A stretch of DNA of 64,000 nucleotides from Flavicella marina (GTDB lineage Bacteria; Bacteroidota; Bacteroidia; Flavobacteriales; Flavobacteriaceae): positions 372,001 through 436,000 of the forward strand of contig NZ_VYVA01000002.1 of assembly GCF_009193215.1 (NCBI RefSeq). Reading direction: 5' to 3'. Made by a program: the position numbers and the translations under genes. A model generated the notes under the pieces. The model was given only the letters and a program-made list of their open reading frames with translations, did not search any database and was not told the DNA's origin. This document shows, in pieces, positions 24,061 through 30,722 of this stretch (position 1 is the first letter of the stretch; each line of letters begins with the position of its first letter).

Positions 24061-24744
24061 TTATTTTTCAGCATTTTTAATTTCTTGTAAAATAACTCCG
24101 TCTTTCATTTCTAAAACGCGATCGGCCATTTGAGCCAATTCTTTGTTATGTGTTACTATCACAAAAGTTTGCCCCATTTCGTTTCTTAGTTTCAAAAACA
24201 AATGATGTAGGTTTTCTGCAGACTTCGAATCCAAATTACCACTAGGTTCATCAGCAAATATCACTGCAGGATCATTGATCAAAGCCCTAGCGATAGCGAC
24301 ACGTTGTTGCTCTCCTCCAGAAAGTTCGTTGGGTTTGTGCTCAATACGATCTTCTAAACCGAGATAATTCAAGAGCTCTTTCGCTTTAATTTCGGTTTCC
24401 TTTTTGTTTTTACCTCCTATAAAAGCAGGTATACAAACGTTTTCTAATGCTGTGAATTCAGGTAGTAATTGATGGAATTGAAAAATAAAACCAATATTCT
24501 CATTTCTAAATTTTGAAAGACTAGTATCAGACATTTCAGGCAAACTTTCACCATTTATCTCTAATAAATAGTTAAGATCTTTTGTGGGTTTGTCTAGAGT
24601 TCCTAATATCTGTAGCAACGTAGTTTTACCTGTTCCTGAAGGACCCGTTATCGCAATTACCTCACCTTTGTTAATTTGTAGATTTACACCTTTTAGAACT
24701 TCTAAATTGCCATAATACTTGTGTATATTCGTCGCTTTGATCAT
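24061..24744 (-). CDS. ABC transporter ATP-binding protein, LolD/MacB type
   Basis: The 227-residue ATPase has Walker [10 protein letters not shown] (about 35-43), Q-loop [18 protein letters not shown], signature [15 protein letters not shown] and Walker [14 protein letters not shown], followed by the H-loop His in VIVTHNKE. The [16 protein letters not shown] segment is characteristic of LolD-type proteins that drive lipoprotein release or MacB-like export. No permease gene is adjacent; the partner must lie elsewhere. It leads the operon with mtnN and the HAD phosphatase. Confidence 0.9.
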   Translation of the reverse strand: MIKATNIHKYYGNLEVLKGVNLQINKGEVIAITGPSGTGKTTLLQILGTLDKPTKDLNYLLEINGESLPEMSDTSLSKFRNENIGFIFQFHQLLPEFTALENVCIPAFIGGKNKKETEIKAKELLNYLGLEDRIEHKPNELSGGEQQRVAIARALINDPAVIFADEPSGNLDSKSAENLHHLFLKLRNEMGQTFVIVTHNKELAQMADRVLEMKDGVILQEIKNAEK

Positions 24745-24928
24745 TTTGGTCGTCTTAAGAGCACGAAAATATTAAAAATGCAGCAAAATCAAATCCCTTT
24801 TTTAGCTTTCTTCTTAATTTTGGGTAGTAAAAATTTTGGAATGGATAATAAACTACCAAAGGCTTTAAAAAAACATGGTATTTACTCGTAAGATTCCTAC
24901 ATTTGTTAACGTATTTAAAACTAAACAG

Positions 24929-26122
24929 ATGAATTTACACGAATATCAAGCGAAAGAAATATTAAAAGGTTTTGGAGTAAAAGTACCTTTAGAGATTGTT
25001 GCGAACACTCCAGAAGAAGCTTTAGAAGCTGCTAAAAAAATTAATAAAGAAAAAGGCTGTACTGTATTTGCAGTAAAAGCTCAAATTCACGCTGGTGGTC
25101 GTGGTAAAGGTGGTGGTGTGAAAATCGCTAAATCTATTGAAGAGGTAAAAACATACGCTGAACAAATTTTAGGTATGATGTTGGTAACTCCTCAAACTTC
25201 TGCAGAAGGGAAAGAAGTACATAGTGTATTGATTTCTGAAAATGTGTATTATGATGGACCTTCTAAACCAGAAGAATACTACATGTCAGTTTTATTAAAC
25301 AGAGGAACAGGTAGAAATATGATCATGTATTCTACAGAAGGTGGAATGGATATTGAAACGGTTGCTGAAGAAACTCCTCATTTGATATTTACAGAAGAGA
25401 TAGACCCTGCAACAGGAGTATTGCCATTTCAAGCACGTAAAGTTGCTTTTAACTTAGGATTGTCTGGTGCGGCATTCAAAGACATGACAAAGTTTGTTAC
25501 TGCTTTGTACAATGCTTATGTAGGTTCTGATTCATCTTTGTTTGAAATCAACCCGGTGTTTAAAACTGCTGATGATCAAATTTTGGCTGTTGATTCTAAA
25601 GTAACTTTAGATGAAAATGCCTTGTTCCGTCATAAGGATTACATAGAATTAAGAGATATCCGTGAAGAAAACCCTATCGAGGTTGAAGCGAAAGCTGCAG
25701 GATTGAACTATGTTGATTTAGATGGAAATGTTGGGTGTATGGTAAACGGAGCTGGTTTGGCAATGGGAACGATGGACTTAATCAAGCAAGCAGGTGGTGA
25801 GCCAGCAAACTTCTTAGATGTTGGAGGTACTGCAGATGCTGCACGTGTTGAAACGGCATTCGGAATTATCTTAAAAGATTCAAACGTAAAAGCAATTTTG
25901 GTGAATATCTTTGGAGGTATCGTTCGTTGTGACCGTGTTGCACAAGGTGTTGTTGATGCTTATAAAAATATGGGTGATAAAATCAATGTGCCAATCATTT
26001 GCCGTTTGCAAGGTACAAACGCTAAAGAAGCAAAAGAATTGATCGATAATAGTGGAATGGAAATCATTTCTGCTACTGAATTTCAAGAAGCTGCAGATAA
26101 GGTACAAGAAGTACTAGCATAA
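24929..26122 (+). CDS. sucC: Succinate-CoA ligase beta subunit, copy 1
   Basis: The 397-residue protein starts at MNLHEYQAKEILKGF. The frame extends upstream to 24875 but MNLHEYQ is the invariant family start. An ATP-grasp domain is followed by the ligase domain with GNVGCMVNGAGLAMGT and NIFGGIVRCDRVAQG, which binds the alpha subunit and CoA. It catalyses succinyl-CoA to succinate with ADP/GDP phosphorylation in the TCA cycle. sucD is not in the window. A second full-length sucC follows; residues 242-397 are identical between the two at 154 of 156 positions, although the N-terminal halves clearly differ. Confidence 0.95.
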   Translation: MNLHEYQAKEILKGFGVKVPLEIVANTPEEALEAAKKINKEKGCTVFAVKAQIHAGGRGKGGGVKIAKSIEEVKTYAEQILGMMLVTPQTSAEGKEVHSVLISENVYYDGPSKPEEYYMSVLLNRGTGRNMIMYSTEGGMDIETVAEETPHLIFTEEIDPATGVLPFQARKVAFNLGLSGAAFKDMTKFVTALYNAYVGSDSSLFEINPVFKTADDQILAVDSKVTLDENALFRHKDYIELRDIREENPIEVEAKAAGLNYVDLDGNVGCMVNGAGLAMGTMDLIKQAGGEPANFLDVGGTADAARVETAFGIILKDSNVKAILVNIFGGIVRCDRVAQGVVDAYKNMGDKINVPIICRLQGTNAKEAKELIDNSGMEIISATEFQEAADKVQEVLA

Positions 26123-26142
26123 AAGAAATGCAATAACTATAC

Positions 26143-26179
26143 AAAACTGCTTTTAGCTTAGGTTGAAAGCAGTTTTTTT
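26143..26179 (+). terminator. Terminator after sucC copy 1
   Basis: AAAACTGCTTTT and GAAAGCAGTTT form a stem of about 9 bp followed by a T tract, 21 bp after the stop codon. The two sucC genes are therefore probably separate transcripts. Confidence 0.8.
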
Positions 26180-26281
26180 ATATGTCAATTATACATTTAA
26201 AGATTGAAAAATATTTCAAGTATTTATTTACTTTTATTAGTATTTTTGGCGCTCAAAAACTAAATATAAAGATCACAATAA

Positions 26282-27475
26282 ATGAACTTACACGAATATC
26301 AAGGTAAAGAAATATTAAACAGTTTTGGAGTTAGAATTCAACGTGGTATCGTTGCAAGTACACCCGAACAAGCAGTTGAGGCAGCTAAAGAATTAACGGA
26401 TCAAACGGGAACTAGCTGGTATGTAGTAAAAGCACAAGTACACGCAGGTGGACGTGGTAAAGGTGGTGGTGTAAAACTAGCCAAAAACTTAGATGAAGTA
26501 AAACGTATTTCTGACGAGATTTTAGGAATGATGTTGGTAACACCACAAACGTCTGCAGAAGGGAAACTTGTAAATCAAGTATTAATCGCTGAAGATGTGT
26601 ATTACCCTGGAGAAGTAGAAACAGAAGAATTTTATATTTCTGTTTTATTAAACAGAGCTACTGGACGCAATATGGTTATGTATTCTACAGAAGGTGGAAT
26701 GGATATTGAAACAGTTGCTGAAGAAACTCCTCATTTGATATTTACTGAAGAAATAGATCCAGGTACTGGGATTTTACCTTTTCAAGCAAGAAAAATTGCT
26801 TTCAACTTAGGATTAAGCGGTAATGCATTTAAAGAAATGACAAAATTTATTTCTTCTTTGTATAAAGCCTATGTTTCTTCTGATTCTGCAATGTTTGAAA
26901 TCAATCCAGTATTGAAAACATCTGACAATAAAATTCTTGCCGTTGATGCTAAAGTAACTTTAGATGAAAATGCATTGTATCGTCATAAGGACTATGCTGA
27001 GATGAGAGATATTCGTGAAGAGAATCCTATCGAGGTGGAAGCAAAGGCTGCAGGATTGAACTATGTTGATTTAGATGGAAATGTTGGCTGTATGGTAAAC
27101 GGAGCTGGTTTGGCAATGGGTACGATGGACTTAATTAAGCAAGCAGGTGGTGAGCCAGCAAACTTCTTAGATGTTGGTGGTACTGCAGATGCTGCTCGTG
27201 TTGAAACAGCATTCGGAATCATCTTAAAAGATCAAAACGTAAAAGCAATCTTGGTAAATATCTTCGGAGGTATTGTTCGTTGTGATCGTGTTGCACAAGG
27301 TGTTGTTGATGCTTATAAAAATATGGGTGATAAAATCAACGTGCCAATCATTTGCCGTTTGCAAGGTACAAACGCTAAAGAAGCAAAAGAATTGATCGAC
27401 AATAGCGGAATGGAAATCATTTCTGCTACTGAATTTCAAGAAGCTGCAGATAAAGTACAAGTAGTATTGGCGTAG
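26282..27475 (+). CDS. sucC: Succinate-CoA ligase beta subunit, copy 2
   Basis: The 397-residue paralogue starts MNLHEYQGKEILNSF. It keeps the ATP-grasp and ligase-domain motifs of copy 1, including HAGGRGKGGGVK and FGGIVRCDRVAQG, and shows no lesion. The first 241 residues differ at many positions; the last 156 differ at only two (Gln versus Ser, and Val versus Glu near the end). A -7-like TATTTTTG lies at 26241-26248 in its own upstream region, and a terminator follows, so it can be expressed independently. It could favour a different nucleotide or substrate, but no specificity change is visible. Confidence 0.93.
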   Translation: MNLHEYQGKEILNSFGVRIQRGIVASTPEQAVEAAKELTDQTGTSWYVVKAQVHAGGRGKGGGVKLAKNLDEVKRISDEILGMMLVTPQTSAEGKLVNQVLIAEDVYYPGEVETEEFYISVLLNRATGRNMVMYSTEGGMDIETVAEETPHLIFTEEIDPGTGILPFQARKIAFNLGLSGNAFKEMTKFISSLYKAYVSSDSAMFEINPVLKTSDNKILAVDAKVTLDENALYRHKDYAEMRDIREENPIEVEAKAAGLNYVDLDGNVGCMVNGAGLAMGTMDLIKQAGGEPANFLDVGGTADAARVETAFGIILKDQNVKAILVNIFGGIVRCDRVAQGVVDAYKNMGDKINVPIICRLQGTNAKEAKELIDNSGMEIISATEFQEAADKVQVVLA

Positions 27476-27494
27476 TTTACCAGTCAATAAAATT

Positions 27495-27532
27495 AAAAAT
27501 CCCTTTTCAACGCATGAAAAGGGATTTTTTTT
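27495..27532 (+). terminator. Terminator after sucC copy 2
   Basis: AAAAATCCCTTTTCA and TGAAAAGGGATTTTT form a strong, nearly perfect hairpin with A and T tracts on both sides, so it may serve both strands (kdsC ends at 27553 on the minus strand). Confidence 0.85.
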
Positions 27533-27552
27533 ATCAAATTAACACTGACTAG

Positions 27553-28080
27553 TTAATCGTATTTGGCATAAAACTTTCCTTTCCATTTGCCTTGTACACG
27601 CATAATTTGTTCAATGACATCACGAGCACAACCTTCACCACCTTTTCTTGGTGAAATGTACTTAGAGATGTTTTTTATTTCTGTTGCGGCGTCACTTGGC
27701 GCACAAGCAAAACCAACTTTTTCCATTACCGGAAAATCAGGAACATCATCTCCCATGTACAATACATTTTCAGGCAATAGATTATATTTGTCTAAAAGCT
27801 GATTGTAAACTTCAATTTTATCATGTACTCCCAAATAAATATCAGTCACACCTAATCCTTCTAAACGAGTTCTTACACTCTGACTAGAGCCTCCTGAGAT
27901 AATACAAACCTTATATCCTGCATCAACAGCAGATTTTAGTGCATATCCATCTTTGATATTCATTTGCCTTACCAATTCTCCATTCGGAAAAACTGTAACT
28001 ATACCATTTGTCAAGACTCCATCTACATCAAAAATAAATGTATCTATCTGCGGCATTAATTCTTTATAACTTACTTCCAT
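27553..28080 (-). CDS. kdsC: 3-deoxy-D-manno-octulosonate 8-phosphate phosphatase
   Basis: The 175-residue HAD protein has no cap, the hallmark of KdsC. Motifs are FIFDVDGVLTNGIV (nucleophile Asp), CIISGGSSQSVRTR (motif II), and YMGDDVPDFPVMEKVG (motif IV). SPRKGGEGCARDVIEQIM is the KdsC C-terminal signature that reaches the neighbouring active site in the tetramer. It releases phosphate from KDO-8-P for lipopolysaccharide core synthesis. It directly follows the DUF2520 gene, as commonly arranged in Flavobacteriaceae. Confidence 0.92.
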   Translation of the reverse strand: MEVSYKELMPQIDTFIFDVDGVLTNGIVTVFPNGELVRQMNIKDGYALKSAVDAGYKVCIISGGSSQSVRTRLEGLGVTDIYLGVHDKIEVYNQLLDKYNLLPENVLYMGDDVPDFPVMEKVGFACAPSDAATEIKNISKYISPRKGGEGCARDVIEQIMRVQGKWKGKFYAKYD

Positions 28081-28827
28081 TTAATAATTATTTGATATTC
28101 CCTCACTCAGGATTCTGTATATTTTTCGTTGTGATTCATTCAATTCTTTCTCGTGCAAAGCTAACGTTTTTTTATCCTTCCTTTTTGCAGGTCCCGTCTG
28201 AGATTGCTTTGGAGTTAATTCACTCACTTTAAAGGCAGTTTCTTTAATAATCGGTAGTAATACTTCAAAAGGCACATTGTTAGCATCGCAAATTTCTTCT
28301 CCAATCTGGTACATGTAATTGACAAAATTATTGACAAAAACAGCTGCAATATGCAGTTGTTTTCGTTGTTCAGAATTCATAGCGTATACCTTTTTAGAAA
28401 TACTTTTAGCAAGAGATTCTAATAATAGAAATGACTTTTTTTGTTTTGCTTCTATACAAATAGGGATGTTTTCGAATGTAAGATCTTTTCCGGCTGTAAA
28501 AGATTGCAAAGGATAGAATACGCCACAATTGTCGTTATTTATTACCTCCATACAGGTAGCTCCTGAAGTGTGTACTACAAGTCCATTTTTTGCAGACAAC
28601 TTCTGTGAAACTTCTTGAATTGCGCTATCTGAAACTGCAATGACAAAAACATCGGCTTCAATTAAGTTATCAATAGTATTCGTTATAGGCGCAAGGTTTT
28701 CTAAATGTAAAGCATTTTCAATTGATCTACTATATATCTGAACCAAATCTATAGATTCATTAACTGAAAAAACCGTCGCTAAATGTGTCGCTAGATTTCC
28801 ACTACCTAAAAGTACCACTTGCATCAT
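28081..28827 (-). CDS. Rossmann-fold DUF2520 protein
   Basis: The 248-residue protein begins with a Rossmann nucleotide-binding domain (VVLLGSGNLATHLATVF, the GxGN fingerprint, then ADVFVIAVSDSAI). A helical DUF2520-type C-terminal domain follows, containing HIAAVFVNNFVNYMYQIGEE. The fold resembles 6-phosphogluconate or ketopantoate dehydrogenase-like NAD(P) enzymes, but the reaction is not known. It is transcribed ahead of kdsC with no gap and diverges from the glutathione peroxidase gene. Confidence 0.85.
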   Translation of the reverse strand: MMQVVLLGSGNLATHLATVFSVNESIDLVQIYSRSIENALHLENLAPITNTIDNLIEADVFVIAVSDSAIQEVSQKLSAKNGLVVHTSGATCMEVINNDNCGVFYPLQSFTAGKDLTFENIPICIEAKQKKSFLLLESLAKSISKKVYAMNSEQRKQLHIAAVFVNNFVNYMYQIGEEICDANNVPFEVLLPIIKETAFKVSELTPKQSQTGPAKRKDKKTLALHEKELNESQRKIYRILSEGISNNY

Positions 28828-28871
28828 AAAAGCGAAGATACGAACGAATCTTATTTTCAGAAAGGAATTTG

Positions 28872-28879
28872 TATTTTTG
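28872..28879 (+). promoter_or_regulatory. Candidate -7 element of the glutathione peroxidase promoter
   Basis: TATTTTTG fits the Bacteroidota TAnnTTTG -7 box and lies 22 bp before the ATG at 28901. A clear -33 TTG at the right distance is not seen. Confidence 0.45.
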
Positions 28880-28900
28880 ATATAAATTAAAAACTTGAAT

Positions 28901-29455
28901 ATGTTTCAAAAAATCTCGCTTGCTTGTTTGTTTTTACTTACCGTTTCGTTTATCAATAACAAACCAGCAACTAAAGACAAAACAATATATCAATTCAAAG
29001 TAAAAACCTTACAAGGTGAAGTTTTTGATTTCTCTACACTAAAAGGTAAAAAAGTAATGATTGTGAACACAGCTTCTAAATGCGGATTAACTCCACAATA
29101 CGAACAACTTCAAGAGATTTATACAAAATACCAAGACAAAGGATTTGTGGTAGTTGGTTTTCCTTCTAATGATTTTTTATGGCAAGAACCAGGTACCTCT
29201 GAAGAGATTGCAAGTTTTTGTAAAGTGAATTATGGCGTAACTTTTCCGATGATGGAAAAAATAAAAGTGAAAGGAAGTAAAAAACATGACGTCTACAAGT
29301 TTTTAACAGAGAAAGAAAAAAATGGACTTGAAGATTCTTCGGTAAAATGGAATTTTCAAAAATATTTAATCAATAGAGCAGGGGAGTTAGAAAAAGTTAT
29401 TTCTCCTAAAACAAAACCAACAGATCCAGAAGTGATTGCTTGGATAGAAAAATAA
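28901..29455 (+). CDS. Glutathione peroxidase-family thiol peroxidase, exported
   Basis: The ATG at 28901 gives a 184-residue protein with a hydrophobic N-terminal signal, then the GPx fold. NTASKCGLTPQYEQL carries the peroxidatic Cys, GFPSNDFLWQEPG the Gln-region loop, and VKWNFQKYLINR the Trp-Asn pair. The catalytic residue is Cys rather than selenocysteine, as in bacterial enzymes that use thioredoxin. The next gene, bshB1, starts 4 bp later, linking peroxide removal with bacillithiol in one transcript. A TTG two codons upstream is less likely as start. Confidence 0.88.
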   Translation: MFQKISLACLFLLTVSFINNKPATKDKTIYQFKVKTLQGEVFDFSTLKGKKVMIVNTASKCGLTPQYEQLQEIYTKYQDKGFVVVGFPSNDFLWQEPGTSEEIASFCKVNYGVTFPMMEKIKVKGSKKHDVYKFLTEKEKNGLEDSSVKWNFQKYLINRAGELEKVISPKTKPTDPEVIAWIEK

Positions 29456-29459
29456 AAAT

Positions 29460-30176
29460 ATGAAATTAGATATACTCGCTATAGGTGCACATCCGGATGA
29501 TGTAGAATTAGGATGTGGAGCGACTTTAGCAAAAGAAATTGCAAATGGTAAAAAAATTGGAATCTTAGATCTTACCCGAGGTGAACTTGGTACAAGAGGT
29601 TCTGCAGAAATTAGAGACTCAGAAGCAGCTGATGCTGCAAAAATTCTTGGGGTTTCAGTTCGTGAGAATTTAGCCTTTGCCGATGGATTTTTTACAAACG
29701 ACAAAAAACATCAATTAGAAATCATAAAAATTATACGCAAATACCAGCCAGATGTTGTGTTGTGTAATGCCGTTGACGATAGACATATCGATCATCCGAA
29801 GGGTAGTAAATTGGCTTCTGATGCTTGTTTTTTATCGGGTTTAAGAAAAATTCCAACGTTGCTAAATGGAGAAGAACAAGAAGCTTGGCGACCAAAGCAA
29901 GTATATCATTATATCCAGTGGAAAAATATGAAGCCTGATTTTGTAGTAGATGTTTCAGGTTTTATGGATGTAAAAGCAGCAGCGGTAAAAGCATATGCTT
30001 CACAGTTCTATGATCCGAATAGCAACGAGCCAGAATCACCTATAACCAGTAAAAACTTCATAGATAGTGTGCTTTATAGAGCCAATGATCTTGGTAGGTT
30101 AATCGGAGTTGTTTCCGCAGAAGGTTTTGTATCAGAACGTTATGTTGCAGTTGATAAATTAGATGATTTAATTTAA
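29460..30176 (+). CDS. bshB1: Bacillithiol biosynthesis deacetylase BshB1
   Basis: The 238-residue LmbE-like deacetylase has the zinc motif GAHPDDVELGCGATLA at residues 8-23, LTRGELGTRGSAEIRDSEA (characteristic of BshB1), and a later His in HIDHPKGSKLASDA. It removes acetyl from GlcNAc-malate, the second step of bacillithiol synthesis. The C-terminal YASQFYDPNS and ISVVSAEGF-like segment is also typical. Presence implies that the organism uses bacillithiol; bshA and bshC are outside the window. Confidence 0.92.
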   Translation: MKLDILAIGAHPDDVELGCGATLAKEIANGKKIGILDLTRGELGTRGSAEIRDSEAADAAKILGVSVRENLAFADGFFTNDKKHQLEIIKIIRKYQPDVVLCNAVDDRHIDHPKGSKLASDACFLSGLRKIPTLLNGEEQEAWRPKQVYHYIQWKNMKPDFVVDVSGFMDVKAAAVKAYASQFYDPNSNEPESPITSKNFIDSVLYRANDLGRLIGVVSAEGFVSERYVAVDKLDDLI

Positions 30177-30184
30177 AAAAAATG

Positions 30185-30215
30185 TTTGCACAATTGTTGA
30201 AATAGTGTAAATTTG
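30185..30215 (+). promoter_or_regulatory. Promoter of the first tRNA-His gene
   Basis: TTTG at 30185-30188 and TAAATTTG at 30208-30215 are separated by 19 bp, matching the flavobacterial sigma-A consensus. The tRNA begins 15 bp downstream. Confidence 0.75.
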
Positions 30216-30230
30216 CAGCCGTTAAACATG

Positions 30231-30304
30231 GTGGTTGTAGCTCAGTTGGTTAGAGTATCGGTTTGTGGTACCGAGTGTCGCGGGTTCGAGTCCCGTCTTC
30301 CACC
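30231..30304 (+). tRNA. tRNA-His (GTG), copy 1
   Basis: The 74-nt cloverleaf has D stem GCTC/GAGT, anticodon stem TCGGT/ACCGA with loop TTGTGGT (anticodon GTG), and T arm GCGGG TTCGAGT CCCGT. Discriminator C and a G immediately upstream (30230) supply the histidine identity pair. The acceptor stem GTGGTTG / CTTCCAC has two T-T oppositions at positions 5-68 and 6-67. CCA is not encoded. Confidence 0.93.
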
Positions 30305-30313
30305 CAAAGTTTC

Positions 30314-30343
30314 AAAGGTCTGAATTTTTTCAGACCTTTTTTT
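30314..30343 (+). terminator. Terminator of tRNA-His copy 1
   Basis: AAAGGTCTGAA TTTT TTCAGACCTTT forms a perfect stem with a T tract. Confidence 0.88.
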
Positions 30344-30391
30344 ATGCGTAAAACTTAGAGAAATACACCGAGTAAAATATCATTAAAAAGT

Positions 30392-30420
30392 TTTGAAATT
30401 CGAAAAAAAATGTAAATTTG
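30392..30420 (+). promoter_or_regulatory. Promoter of the second tRNA-His gene
   Basis: TTTG at 30392-30395 and TAAATTTG at 30413-30420 with 17 bp between them; the -7 box and the following bases repeat those of copy 1 with little change. Confidence 0.72.
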
Positions 30421-30435
30421 CAAGCGTTAAACATG

Positions 30436-30509
30436 GTGGTTGTAGCTCAGTTGGTTAGAGTATCGGTTTGTGGTACCGAGTGTCGCGGGTTCGAGTCCCG
30501 TCTTCCACC
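30436..30509 (+). tRNA. tRNA-His (GTG), copy 2
   Basis: Identical to copy 1, including the unusual acceptor stem, and followed by the same terminator. The duplicated unit covers roughly the -7 box to the T tract, about 135 bp. A single family of histidine tRNA is thus doubled locally. Confidence 0.93.
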
Positions 30510-30518
30510 CAAAGTTTC

Positions 30519-30548
30519 AAAGGTCTGAATTTTTTCAGACCTTTTTTT
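30519..30548 (+). terminator. Terminator of tRNA-His copy 2
   Basis: Same hairpin as after copy 1 (AAAGGTCTGAA / TTCAGACCTTT). Confidence 0.88.
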
Positions 30549-30722
30549 ATGAAATTTATTTAAGCTTTGTTAGGCGTTTCTCTTTAGAATTTAACCGTTC
30601 ACTTCCAAATTATATAACATATGGTTTTATCTAGGTTAGATAAGGTGTATTGAGTTACATATGTAAATCCGATAAAATATCTTTATCCAAAACAAACACA
30701 TCTACCTAACAACAAGCTACAT

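Noticed and set aside
25652-27472. Assembly duplication as an explanation for two sucC genes
   Set aside because: The N-terminal halves and the intergenic regions are clearly different, so both copies are real.
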